This document shows, piece after piece, positions 19,262-29,279 of a stretch of 64,000 bases of DNA. The position numbers and the translations under genes are program-made. The DNA lies in NCBI GenBank assembly GCA_964542585.1, contig CAZIUI010000011.1:1-64000 (forward strand), written 5' to 3'. Numbering within the stretch: the first letter of the stretch is position 1; every line of letters starts with the position of its first letter. A model generated the notes under the pieces. That model was not told where the DNA came from, searched no databases, and was given only the letters and a program-made list of their open reading frames with translations. This DNA comes from CAYYUA01 sp964542585. Lineage in GTDB: Bacteria > Bacteroidota > Bacteroidia > CAILMK01 > CAYYUA01.

Positions 19262-20071
19262 ATGACCTTAAAAACTTCACAAAATCATAAACCTCAACAC
19301 TTATCCGGCAGCCAATTAGCTCAACAACTACCCAAACAAGGTCATCCCGTTGTATTTCTTGACTATGATGGAACGTTAACACCTATTGTCAACAACCCGG
19401 CTAAAGCCTTTTTGACTGAAGATATGAGGGCTCAAGTGAAAGCCGTTGCTCGTGAGTTGCCAGTTGTGATCATTAGTGGTCGTGAACGACAGGATGTTCA
19501 AAAGCTAGTGGGGCTTGAAGATGTCTTTTATGCGGGTAGCCATGGTTATGATATCGCTGGGCCTGATGGCCTATGTCTGGAATTAGAAGAAGCCCAGGCT
19601 CTTATCCCGGAGTTGAAGTCGGTATACCATACCTTACTTCCTCAATTGGAAAACTTTTCTGGTATACAGCTGGAGTTAAAGCGTTACACGCTAGCTATTC
19701 ACTATCGTCAAGCTCAAGAAGGAACAAAAGAATTGCTCTGGCGGAGAATTCATATTGTATTAGAGGATTTTCCGGCATTACAACTTAAAGAAGGTAAACA
19801 GGTTTATGAAATTCAACCTTCGCTAAACTGGGATAAAGGACAGGCCATGTTATGGCTCATGGATTATTTAGGAGAAGAGTCAATAAAGAACTACCCGCTA
19901 TTTCTTGGAGATGATCTCACGGATGAAAATGCTTTTTCACTTATAAAAGAGCCTGGAATGGGGGTGTTAGTGGGAGCGTTAGACCGCCCAACAGCGGCCA
20001 AATACTATTTAGAAAATGTAAAAGAGGTTCAATCCTTTTTAAAGCATCTACACAAAAAGTTTAAAAATTAA
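19262..20071 (+). CDS. otsB: Trehalose-6-phosphate phosphatase (stand-alone OtsB)
   Basis: OtsB removes phosphate from trehalose-6-phosphate in the cytoplasm. The 269-residue protein is a single HAD phosphatase: VVFLDYDGTLTPIV holds the nucleophile and general acid Asp pair, VVIISGRERQDV the second motif, and FLGDDLTDENAF the metal-binding acidic motif; the cap domain sits between. It duplicates the activity of the phosphatase half of the divergent otsAB gene, and the two phosphatase units differ clearly in sequence, so this is not a recent copy. ATG 19262 is supported by the normal N-terminal length. A 94-nt gap separates it from the start of the giant PKD gene, which could be on the same transcript. 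Confidence 0.93.
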   Translation: MTLKTSQNHKPQHLSGSQLAQQLPKQGHPVVFLDYDGTLTPIVNNPAKAFLTEDMRAQVKAVARELPVVIISGRERQDVQKLVGLEDVFYAGSHGYDIAGPDGLCLELEEAQALIPELKSVYHTLLPQLENFSGIQLELKRYTLAIHYRQAQEGTKELLWRRIHIVLEDFPALQLKEGKQVYEIQPSLNWDKGQAMLWLMDYLGEESIKNYPLFLGDDLTDENAFSLIKEPGMGVLVGALDRPTAAKYYLENVKEVQSFLKHLHKKFKN

Positions 20072-20165
20072 AGATGGGTGATGCTTAAATTAATTGGTTT
20101 TTGAGAGCTTTTCTCTTTTTAAAATTTTAACTTTAATGTTCATTTACCAAACAGTAAATGTTCCT

Positions 20166-23100
20166 ATGCTAAAATCGAGCGTTTTTGGAGTATTAAAGGA
20201 AATCATTTTTTGGTTAATATTTATTGGCCTAGTGATTCCAGAGTTTTGCATTGCTCAAAATTCCTGCACTCCAAAATTTACCTTAAGTACAAAAACAGTT
20301 TGCTCATCGGATACGCTAAGTATAACGAATCAATCTACCGGTAGTAATTTAGCTTACAAATGGACTTTTAAGGACAATAATGGGAATAAAATAAAGACTC
20401 GCTCCAATAAAAGTCCCTCAGTAACCTTTAATAATCCCGGTAGCTCGCAGCTTAATTACAGTGTTCAGCTAGTTATTACGAATGCTAGCGGATGCGATGA
20501 TACCCTTACCAAAAACTTTACGTTAAAGCCGCAACCAACGGCCGTGTTCTCAATGGATTCAAGCCGGTTTTGCAAAAGTGGCACCGTAAATTTTACAGAC
20601 GCCTCAAAAGGCAATGGTCTGAGTTACCAGTGGGATTTTGGAGTTGCTTCTAAAACTGGTGATACAGCCGTAGTAGCCAACCCCAGTTATAAATACAAGG
20701 ATACCGGCGTTTATAAACCAACATTAACTGTTACAAACGGGCAGGGATGTGATGATCAAGCAACTAAGAAGGTTGTGGTAGGAAATCCTCCAGTGGCTGA
20801 TTTTAAAGTCAGGAATAATTGTAAAAAACAATCCACAAAATTTACTGATATAAGCCAGACCTTCTCTGATTCAGTAGCCAAATGGGATTGGGACTTTGGT
20901 GACAACTCCGGTTCTAGCCTTAAGAATCCAAATCATCAGTACAGTAGCAAAAGCACATTCAACGTTAGCCTTAAAATTACTTTAGCCGGTGGATGCGTTG
21001 ATTCAACATCTGATAATGTCAAGATACATTCCACGCCATCAGCTAGTATAGGTGACACCGGTATTTGTGAGAATAACAACGTCAGTTTTACGGGTTCAAA
21101 ACCATCTTCCGCTAGTAGTTTTAAGTGGAAATTTGGCGATGGTAAAGTGGAGTCCAATAATATCAATCCTTTTCATGTTTATGCGCAAAGCGGCGCTTAC
21201 CAGCCTTCGCTTGCCGTAACTTTTCCTGATAATCGTACATGCGAGGTACCTACTGATTCCTTAGAAGTGTTTGGTAATTCTGCTATTAATGCGACCATAA
21301 CCACCGCTGATACCCAGTGCAGCAAAGGAAACCAGGTCTGTTTGGTCGATTCCACACCTGCATCAAGTAATGTTACTATTACGAATAGAACCGTCCTTTA
21401 TGGGGATGGGGCCAAAAGCCAGGATTCCGGATCAAATGTGCGGAAATTTTGCCACTCCTACAGCCAGTCCAATAACACTTATTCCGTTCAATTAACCGTT
21501 AAAAGTCAGTCTGGATGCAAGGCCAGTAAAAATTTTAATTCGGCGATTTTCGTAAGAAAACCATGGACAGCTAGTTTCTCCACGCAGTATCAAACCCAAT
21601 GCTTTGGGACTCCCGTAACTTTTACCAACCAAACAGGCCTTGACAGTAGCAATGCTAGCAGTTTTAAGTGGGATTTTGATAATGGTGAGACCGATACAAC
21701 ACGGTGGACGGGCTTTACCAAAACTTACAACAAAAACGGGGCTTTTTCCCCTTCTTTAACCGTTACCAGTAAATATGGCTGCACCCGGTCTTTTGAATTG
21801 TCTAAAGGGGCCGAAAATGTCTCATTTAATTTCAATATTACCGCTTCAGCTGATACCCTGTGTTTCGGAGGTAAAAAACTTGAGCTTAGCCAACCTCCTA
21901 TTAAGAATGCTAATTTTACATGGTTTTATGGAGATGGCGACAGCCAAAACCAGAATGTAACTGGATGGACCACAACTCATGAATATCCTAATCCAGGTCA
22001 GTATACCTACAAGCTAAAGGTCAGCAATGGCAATTGCGATTCTACATCACCCCTCGACACCGTTAATATTATTGGCGTTAACCCCAATTTCTCCATAAAA
22101 GATAGTTTTGAGTTTATGTGCGGGGTGCCAGACTCAGTTGTCTTTGTAGATTCCGCACTAAATCCTGAGCAATCCATACACTATGGCGTGCCAAATACCC
22201 AGAGGATTTGGGATTTTGGAGACACCCTTGCACCCTCCTGTACTACAAATACCGCTAAGGGTAAAAACGTCAATAAAAACTGCCGCTATTCCAGAGATTC
22301 GGTATCAGTTGCGCATAGTTATCCCAAAAATCAACCGGATTGTTATGAGGCTACAATAACCTTTGATGACACCGTTTCCGGTTGCAAAAGTTCAAAGACC
22401 ACCGAAATCGCCTTACAGAAACCGGAAGCAGGACCAGATTCCTCCCATAGCCCGCCCTTACCAGGTGCTAAATTTATTTCAGATAATGAATGCCTGGGAC
22501 CTGAGAGTCGTAAATCAGTTGAGGTAAATCTTGATTCCATCCAGCCCCAATGTGGCCCGGAGAATTATTGGGTTATGTGGGATTCTACTTGTGCTGAAAA
22601 GAGTGGTAACTTTTCCGCCCAATGGGAGAATGCTCCGGTCAGTCATACTTATGGTTATGATGATCAACCCTGTGAAAGTGACGGAACCCGAACCATAGGC
22701 CTCGTGGTCCAAAATGGAACGGACTCTAACGGGAACTTGTGCAAAGATACGGCTTGGTATACTGATGAAATCCAACAAGCCAGTGTAGATCCGCGTATTA
22801 CTTCTGATTTTAAACCCTCTGCGGATAGATGCCCACCGGTCAATGTTACGTTCTCCCTCAAAGATTCACTCAACCAGGATAGCGTATCCTCTTATACATG
22901 GAAAATTGACGATGATACATTCGTTAGAAACAATCCCTCGCCTATCAGTTATAAATTCAAAAAGCACAAGGAATACGAGGTTTCTGTTAAAATTCGCCAG
23001 TTCCGCCTGGAAGATAGCTGCATCGCAACACCTACTAGTAGATCAGATGGCTTTATAGAACTAGGGGTTGGTTTTAGAGGAGGCTTTAGGGCAAAGAAAA

Positions 23101-26100
23101 CGCGAGTTTGTAAGGGTGAATCCGTAACTCTTAGGGACAGTGTTAAATATTGGGATACGACCAGGATAAACAGCAATTTTACAATAGACTTCTGGGGTCA
23201 ATCCAGTCGCAGGAATGCAGGAAAAGAAACCCTTAAATGGGATTATGGTGATGGTCAAGGATTCAAGGGGCCATCCCACGATCCTGTAAATTCCTACGAT
23301 ACTATAGGAGAATATGACGTAAGCCTGGCGATTAAGGACAGTTCCGGTTGCCGTGATACCATTACTAAAAAGGACTTAATTCGTGTATATGGCGTCAATG
23401 CGAGTTTTGGCAGCAAGCCGAGAGAACTAATATGCACCCCGGATGCCCAGTTTTTTGATTCCAGCACCTTGGTTGATAGTGGCACTAGTTTTCCTGGTCA
23501 TCCCAATGACACCGTGGTTAAATGGGAATGGCAATTTGGGGATGGTAAGCCTAAAAGCTTTGTTCGTAACCCTGCTCATAATTACACCACTAACGACACT
23601 TTTGACGTGAAGATGGAGGTTGAAAGTAACCAAGGTTGTAAGGATTCAATTACCAAAGGATATACGATCCCAGGGCCTGCTCCAAGTTTTAGCATTGTTG
23701 GTGGGGATACATTAGGCTGTAAACCTCATACTGCGTTGTTTAATAACAATTCTAAAAGTTCTACTTCCTACGTATGGGAGTTTGGAGATCCGAATAACAA
23801 TGTGATCTCAACCCGTGCTGATACCAATGTAGATTTTACTTACAAAAAAGCTGGTGAATATGCCGTGTACCTTGTGGGTAGGGATAGTGTTACCAATCCT
23901 TTAACCAATACCAAGGAATTCTGCTCAGCTACTTTCCCTGATACCACTTTACAGGACAAAAAAATTGTGAAAGTAAGAGGTCAACCTACCAGTTCCTTTA
24001 CCGCTATTACCAGTTGTAATAAGCAAGTTAGCTTTCAAGAAGACGCTAAGTCAACTCCTACCTCATCCATAACTAAATACAAGTGGCAATTTGATACCCA
24101 GGGCTCCAGCACCCAAGCTGACACCAACTTTACTTTCTCAAAGCCTGGTAATTATACTGTAGACCTGATTGTCACCAACAAGGCAGGCTGTAAGGATACA
24201 GCAAGCCAGCAGGTAAGTATTCCTTTTATCCCAAATGCTAAATTTAAAGCCAAAAATGCCTGCGTTGGTCAAAGTATAAATTTCCAGGATCAATCAATGG
24301 TTAAAAAGGATTCCATCCAAAAATGGAAATGGAAATTCGGTGATGGTGACACTAGCTCAGCTGAGAATCCCTCGCATTCTTACAGTATCGCGGGTAACTA
24401 CACGGTTCAGCTAACTGTCACTTCCTTCAGCGGATGTAAGGACACTGTATCCCAAACCCTTAATATTCCAGGTAAACCCTCGGTAGCTTATACTATTAAC
24501 CGAAAGTGCTCTAACCAAGATTTAAACCTTCAAAATAACACCACGAGCGATAGCGGGTCCTTAAGTTACCAATGGGAATTTGGAGATGGCACAACAGCTA
24601 GCACTGCTATGCCTAGTAAAACATACAGTAGCTCAGGGAATTATCAGGTAGAATTGGTAGCAGATGTGAAATACACCACCTTAACGTGTACGGACTCCCT
24701 TTCTAAAAACGTCACCATTGATCCCACGCCAAATTCCCAATACAGTGTAAGTAACACTTGCTTGAATAAAACTGTAAACTTCACTAATCAAAGTACTATT
24801 CCAAGTGGATCCATCAGTTCTTATCAGTGGTCATTTGATGATGGAGGTTCCAGCTCGCAAAAAAGCCCGGATTACCAGTATGCTAATGACGGGAGTTACA
24901 AACCTGAACTGATCGCAACTTCCGCAGAGGGATGTGAAGATACGGCTCAACAATCCCTGCAGGTTCACCCTGTGCCCCAAGCTAGTTTTACTGCTAATAA
25001 TGCCTGTGAAAATGATACCATTAACCTGCAAAACAATACCACCCTTAAGCAGGGGACGCTAACTTATGATTGGGCTTTTGGGGATGGCACAACAAGTACC
25101 AAAACCAGCCCTGACAAAGCTTATAGCTCGGATGGCAATTATCAGATCGAGGAAATAGCCACTTCCGGCAAAGGTTGTAAGGATACTGCTAATCAATCAA
25201 TTACGGTTAACCCACGTAGTAGTCCGTCTTTCAGCTTTTCTGATGATTGTGAAAAGGATACAGTGAGTTTTACCAATAATACCACAGGCCCTGGTGGGCT
25301 AAGCTATGATTGGGAATTTGGAGATGGCAGCAGCAGCACATCAGCAAACCCACAGAAAGTTTACAGTACCGATGGTAACTACCAGGTGAAGCTTATTAGT
25401 ACAACACCTAGTAACTGTAAAGATAGTTTGACCAAAACCATTGCTATATTTCCTAATCCTGATCCGGGTTACACGGTAACAAATAACTGTGTTGATGCTG
25501 CTGTCTCATTCCAAAATAACACAACAGTAGACAGTGGAAGCCTATCTTACCAATGGCAATTTGGAGACGGTAATTCCAGTACCGTAGCTAATCCGTCTAA
25601 TACCTATACCAGTTATAAGTTTTTCAACGTCTCGCTCACCGCTAATACAAATGAAGGGTGTTCAGCTGATACGACAGGTTCAATTCGGCCTTTCCCGCTT
25701 CCCACTGCAACTTATACCGTTCAGGATACTTGTGAGCAACAGCCGCATTTTTTCCAAAATAACAGCTCCATCGCAAATGGCAGTGTTAGTTATCAGTGGG
25801 ATTTTGATGATGGAAGCCAGAGTACCAGTACTAGCCCAATGCATCAATACGCTAGTCAGGGCACCTATCAACCTCAGTTGACTGCTACCAGTAATAAAGG
25901 GTGTATCGATTCTGTAACCCAATCAGTAGAGGCTTTTAATAAACCAATAGCCCAATTTGGGTTTACCAATAAATGTCAGCCTCAGGCTATCCCTTTCCGC
26001 GATCAGTCGGTAACTAGTTCCGGTAATGCTATTCAGGCCTTTAATTGGGACTTTGGGGACGGGAACAGTAGTTCAAAGGAAAATCCCGACTATACTTACA

Positions 26101-29009
26101 ATAAGTTTGGTACATACAATGTAACCTTAGTGGTAACCAATAACCGCTCCTGTAAAGACACCACCCAACAAAAAGTAAACAGCTATGCAAAACCTACTGC
26201 TGATTTCACGGCTCCAGTGGTTTGTGAGACCCAAGCCACGCCTTTCCAGGATCAGTCGAGCATAGCAAGCGGAGGTATCACGACCTGGTCATGGGAGTTT
26301 AATGCACCTGGGGGTACATCCAGCCGCGTCAATCCTAGCTTTACCTATCCGGATGGCGGCAGTTATCAGCCCCAGCTTATTATCACAAGCAATGAAAACT
26401 GCCGGGATACGATTTCTAAGGTTGTAACAGTGAATCCGATTCCAGAGCCAGGTTTTACTGTCAATGATACCTGTTTTAACCAACCAACGTCCTTTGAAGA
26501 TACAAGTAGCATTCAATCCGGTAGCATTGCTAATAGGGAATGGGTGCTAGGTGATGGGACCACTGTTAGTAACCAAACGACCTTTACGTATACTTATCCC
26601 GGTCCAAAAACCTATCAGTCCAAGCTTAAAGCCATTTCTATCAAAGGATGCATTGATTCCGTTTCTAAACCGACAAGGGTCCAATTTTTACCCCAAGCAG
26701 ACTTTAGCAGCGATACCGTCTGCAGTAATAAGCCCACAACCTTTACCGATTCTTCCGCTGTTAAAAAGTCAAGTATTGTCTCATGGGAATGGAAATTTGG
26801 TGATGGTTCACAATCCAGCATTGCCAATCCACAGCACATTTACCGAAAAGGAGGGCAATATCCTACCCGTTTAGTGGTGAGGTCATCCAAAGGCTGTTTA
26901 GATACGAACCGGCAAAATACGCAGGTTTATTTCAAGCCGGAAGCTGGTTTTGCGGTTGATTCTATATGTTTCCCGGATACGTCATCGTTCACTGACACCA
27001 GTGTTGTAACAAATAGCTCGTTTCAGCAGTGGTCTTGGGATTTTGGGGACGGTTCGTCCGCAAACGTGCAAAACCCTGACTATGCTTATGATACCTTTGG
27101 TAGTTATGAAGTCAAGTTGGTAGCTACAACATTACAAGGATGTAAGGATACAGCCAGGGATACGGTTAGGGTGAACCCCAAACCTGTTTCGGATTTTGCT
27201 TTTGAGGACACCTGCCAACCCAACCCCGTTAATTTCCGGGATCAAAGTCAAGTGGACACCGGGCGTTTAGTGGCTTATAAGTGGCAATTTGGCGAAGGGG
27301 ATACCAGTACCAAGCCCTCGCCTGTCCATCCTTACGATACCTTTGGCCGTTTTGAAGCTTCGCTTGCGGTTAGAACTGAAAAAAATTGCAGGGATACGGC
27401 TATTCAAACAGTGGAAGTTTTTCCAAAGCCAGTTGCAGGCTTCACGGTTGATAACGTTTGTCGTATTGATACAGCTATTTTCCAAGAGACTTCCTCAGTT
27501 GCTGGTAACAGTTCCCTGCAGGATTGGGACTGGCAATTGGGTGACAGTACATCAGCAAATGGAGATTCACTAAGCTACACCTACGCAGTTGCAGACACTT
27601 ATGATGTCGAAATGATAGTTACTACTACAGATGGTTGTAAGGATACGGTGGTGAATCCTCTTACCATTTATCCCATGCCGCAGAGCCGGTTTATAACCAA
27701 TGACTCTTTACAATGCCTGGAATCAGAAAACTTTAGTTTTACCAATGAAACCACCATTAAGTGGGGATCCAGTAGTTACAATTGGAGGAGTTTCAGGTTG
27801 ATAGACTCTTCGTTATCTGACCAGGCTACGAGTTTAGATTATCAGCGTCAATTTAGGGATACCGGAGATTATAAAGTGGAATTGAAAGCCATTTCTAACT
27901 TCAATTGTTCAACCAGAGATAGCCAGGTTGTTAAGGTTTACCCTGATCCTCAAGCAACTTTTACTGTGAACAATGGTTGTATCAATGATCCATTAAAGTT
28001 ATTGGACCGCAGTCAAGTAGGAAAGGGAGTCGTTGACAGTTGGCTTTGGAAACCTGGAAATGGTAACTTAAAAATCCAACAAGATCCCCAGGCAAGCTAT
28101 GATACAGGTGGTATTTATCCGATACAGCTAGTTGCAACCACTAACGCGGGCTGCGATGATACGGCTCAGCAAAACAACCGCATTTATGGTAAACCAGAGC
28201 CGGCAACCATGAGGCGGGTAACCGTGAAAGAAGATTCTTTTGCAAGAATTGAGTGGGAGCCTTCTCCTAGTCCTAATCCCGGTTTCTACGAAATTTACCG
28301 CTCTAATACATCGCCCACCACCAGTGGCTCGCCATTGGGAACTTTCCAACCGAATAATACAGTTGTACGGGATTTCAATGTAATGGTAGATTCCCAGGAT
28401 TATTACTACACCCTCAATTTTGTAGATAGTTGTGGTATCCCTTACCCGTTTAACAACTTTGGCCGCACGATTCATTTGGACGTTGAGACCGATGTCCGCT
28501 TTCCAGAGTTATCTTTTAATTCTTACGAAGGATGGCCAAGGGGTGTTAAGGATTACCAGGTTCAGTGGAGTAGTAATCGTACTGTTGGTTTTGAGCCTGT
28601 GAAGGCCGTTGATACCAATGAGTTCAAGGATAGCTTAACAAGAGGGTTTGGGAATCCGTACTGCTACCGAATTGTAGCCCGTAAGGCCGATTCGACCTCG
28701 GTGATCAGTGTCTCCAATGTAAGCTGTGTGAATTCAGATTCTAAAATTTATATCCCTGAAGCGTTTTCCCCCAATGATGATAACCACAATGACCTTTTTA
28801 GGCCTAAAGGGAGTTTTGTGTTAGATTACAACATTAAGATCTTTAACCGTTGGGGTGAAAAGATATTCGAGAGTAATGACAGGCAAAAAGCTTGGGACGG
28901 AAAGTATAAGGGAGAAGAAGCACCAACTGGTATTTATCAATATCAAGTAATAGTACAGGGAACAGAAGATGTTATATCCAAGTCAGGGACTGTCACCCTT
29001 ATCCGTTAG
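20166..29009 (+). CDS. Giant secreted PKD-repeat protein with type B (gliding-associated) T9SS sorting domain
   Basis: This is a 2947-residue surface or secreted protein. I chose ATG 20166, which gives a compact signal peptide ending near FCIAQ; ATG 20136 and TTG 20094 are alternatives. About 30 PKD-like modules follow, each with a W-x-F-G-D-G core, then NP-x-x-x-Y and GxYxVxLxxTSxxGCxD, and nearly all have two cysteines: one at the start (xxC) and one in the GC-x-D turn. Modules 1-14 vary in length (80-130 residues). Modules 15-28 (about 24250-27660) are very regular, near 82 residues. A fibronectin III-like unit starts near 28215, and the last 85 residues (YIPEAFSPNDDNHNDLF ... FNRWGEKIFES ... 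GTVTLIR) are the gliding motility-associated C-terminal domain. Likely roles are adhesion or surface binding. No catalytic domain is visible. Confidence 0.92.
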   Translation: MLKSSVFGVLKEIIFWLIFIGLVIPEFCIAQNSCTPKFTLSTKTVCSSDTLSITNQSTGSNLAYKWTFKDNNGNKIKTRSNKSPSVTFNNPGSSQLNYSVQLVITNASGCDDTLTKNFTLKPQPTAVFSMDSSRFCKSGTVNFTDASKGNGLSYQWDFGVASKTGDTAVVANPSYKYKDTGVYKPTLTVTNGQGCDDQATKKVVVGNPPVADFKVRNNCKKQSTKFTDISQTFSDSVAKWDWDFGDNSGSSLKNPNHQYSSKSTFNVSLKITLAGGCVDSTSDNVKIHSTPSASIGDTGICENNNVSFTGSKPSSASSFKWKFGDGKVESNNINPFHVYAQSGAYQPSLAVTFPDNRTCEVPTDSLEVFGNSAINATITTADTQCSKGNQVCLVDSTPASSNVTITNRTVLYGDGAKSQDSGSNVRKFCHSYSQSNNTYSVQLTVKSQSGCKASKNFNSAIFVRKPWTASFSTQYQTQCFGTPVTFTNQTGLDSSNASSFKWDFDNGETDTTRWTGFTKTYNKNGAFSPSLTVTSKYGCTRSFELSKGAENVSFNFNITASADTLCFGGKKLELSQPPIKNANFTWFYGDGDSQNQNVTGWTTTHEYPNPGQYTYKLKVSNGNCDSTSPLDTVNIIGVNPNFSIKDSFEFMCGVPDSVVFVDSALNPEQSIHYGVPNTQRIWDFGDTLAPSCTTNTAKGKNVNKNCRYSRDSVSVAHSYPKNQPDCYEATITFDDTVSGCKSSKTTEIALQKPEAGPDSSHSPPLPGAKFISDNECLGPESRKSVEVNLDSIQPQCGPENYWVMWDSTCAEKSGNFSAQWENAPVSHTYGYDDQPCESDGTRTIGLVVQNGTDSNGNLCKDTAWYTDEIQQASVDPRITSDFKPSADRCPPVNVTFSLKDSLNQDSVSSYTWKIDDDTFVRNNPSPISYKFKKHKEYEVSVKIRQFRLEDSCIATPTSRSDGFIELGVGFRGGFRAKKTRVCKGESVTLRDSVKYWDTTRINSNFTIDFWGQSSRRNAGKETLKWDYGDGQGFKGPSHDPVNSYDTIGEYDVSLAIKDSSGCRDTITKKDLIRVYGVNASFGSKPRELICTPDAQFFDSSTLVDSGTSFPGHPNDTVVKWEWQFGDGKPKSFVRNPAHNYTTNDTFDVKMEVESNQGCKDSITKGYTIPGPAPSFSIVGGDTLGCKPHTALFNNNSKSSTSYVWEFGDPNNNVISTRADTNVDFTYKKAGEYAVYLVGRDSVTNPLTNTKEFCSATFPDTTLQDKKIVKVRGQPTSSFTAITSCNKQVSFQEDAKSTPTSSITKYKWQFDTQGSSTQADTNFTFSKPGNYTVDLIVTNKAGCKDTASQQVSIPFIPNAKFKAKNACVGQSINFQDQSMVKKDSIQKWKWKFGDGDTSSAENPSHSYSIAGNYTVQLTVTSFSGCKDTVSQTLNIPGKPSVAYTINRKCSNQDLNLQNNTTSDSGSLSYQWEFGDGTTASTAMPSKTYSSSGNYQVELVADVKYTTLTCTDSLSKNVTIDPTPNSQYSVSNTCLNKTVNFTNQSTIPSGSISSYQWSFDDGGSSSQKSPDYQYANDGSYKPELIATSAEGCEDTAQQSLQVHPVPQASFTANNACENDTINLQNNTTLKQGTLTYDWAFGDGTTSTKTSPDKAYSSDGNYQIEEIATSGKGCKDTANQSITVNPRSSPSFSFSDDCEKDTVSFTNNTTGPGGLSYDWEFGDGSSSTSANPQKVYSTDGNYQVKLISTTPSNCKDSLTKTIAIFPNPDPGYTVTNNCVDAAVSFQNNTTVDSGSLSYQWQFGDGNSSTVANPSNTYTSYKFFNVSLTANTNEGCSADTTGSIRPFPLPTATYTVQDTCEQQPHFFQNNSSIANGSVSYQWDFDDGSQSTSTSPMHQYASQGTYQPQLTATSNKGCIDSVTQSVEAFNKPIAQFGFTNKCQPQAIPFRDQSVTSSGNAIQAFNWDFGDGNSSSKENPDYTYNKFGTYNVTLVVTNNRSCKDTTQQKVNSYAKPTADFTAPVVCETQATPFQDQSSIASGGITTWSWEFNAPGGTSSRVNPSFTYPDGGSYQPQLIITSNENCRDTISKVVTVNPIPEPGFTVNDTCFNQPTSFEDTSSIQSGSIANREWVLGDGTTVSNQTTFTYTYPGPKTYQSKLKAISIKGCIDSVSKPTRVQFLPQADFSSDTVCSNKPTTFTDSSAVKKSSIVSWEWKFGDGSQSSIANPQHIYRKGGQYPTRLVVRSSKGCLDTNRQNTQVYFKPEAGFAVDSICFPDTSSFTDTSVVTNSSFQQWSWDFGDGSSANVQNPDYAYDTFGSYEVKLVATTLQGCKDTARDTVRVNPKPVSDFAFEDTCQPNPVNFRDQSQVDTGRLVAYKWQFGEGDTSTKPSPVHPYDTFGRFEASLAVRTEKNCRDTAIQTVEVFPKPVAGFTVDNVCRIDTAIFQETSSVAGNSSLQDWDWQLGDSTSANGDSLSYTYAVADTYDVEMIVTTTDGCKDTVVNPLTIYPMPQSRFITNDSLQCLESENFSFTNETTIKWGSSSYNWRSFRLIDSSLSDQATSLDYQRQFRDTGDYKVELKAISNFNCSTRDSQVVKVYPDPQATFTVNNGCINDPLKLLDRSQVGKGVVDSWLWKPGNGNLKIQQDPQASYDTGGIYPIQLVATTNAGCDDTAQQNNRIYGKPEPATMRRVTVKEDSFARIEWEPSPSPNPGFYEIYRSNTSPTTSGSPLGTFQPNNTVVRDFNVMVDSQDYYYTLNFVDSCGIPYPFNNFGRTIHLDVETDVRFPELSFNSYEGWPRGVKDYQVQWSSNRTVGFEPVKAVDTNEFKDSLTRGFGNPYCYRIVARKADSTSVISVSNVSCVNSDSKIYIPEAFSPNDDNHNDLFRPKGSFVLDYNIKIFNRWGEKIFESNDRQKAWDGKYKGEEAPTGIYQYQVIVQGTEDVISKSGTVTLIR

Positions 29010-29040
29010 AGAAAAGGACGAACATCAAACTAGGAAGGTA

Positions 29041-29274
29041 CTATACGTCTAGAATAACTTTTTGTTTTTTATATTTAGACTTTCGGTACCAGAGATAACC
29101 CAGAATGCCGACTATTGAAAATTTCATGGCAACCAATGCCATTAGGCTACCCACAATAATGTTGGATTGATAAGCAGCTGATTGCGTTTGTGTTACGCTT
29201 TCTTCTCCGGTAACAGGTAGTCCTGTAAATAAAAGCATTAGAAAGCAACAACTTAGCAAAGTATAATACCTCAT
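29041..29274 (-). CDS. Small membrane protein next to oxidase subunit III, unknown
   Basis: The 77-residue protein has a cleavable-looking signal segment at 5-23 and a transmembrane segment at about 38-62, then a Lys-rich tail (YRKSKYKKQK) that should face the cytoplasm. I do not recognise the family. It starts with ATG 29274, five bases after the stop of the subunit III gene on the same strand, so it is probably cotranslated with it. By position it could be a small accessory or assembly factor of the oxidase, but that is an inference from context only. Its 3' end faces the PKD giant across 31 bp. Confidence 0.6.
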   Translation of the reverse strand: MRYYTLLSCCFLMLLFTGLPVTGEESVTQTQSAAYQSNIIVGSLMALVAMKFSIVGILGYLWYRKSKYKKQKVILDV

Positions 29275-29279
29275 AAGCG

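Noticed and set aside
24250..27660. Regular 246-nt spacing in the PKD region as a DNA-level satellite or CRISPR-like array
   Set aside because: The period is a protein module length, the DNA between copies is diverged, and there are no conserved direct repeats with unique spacers.
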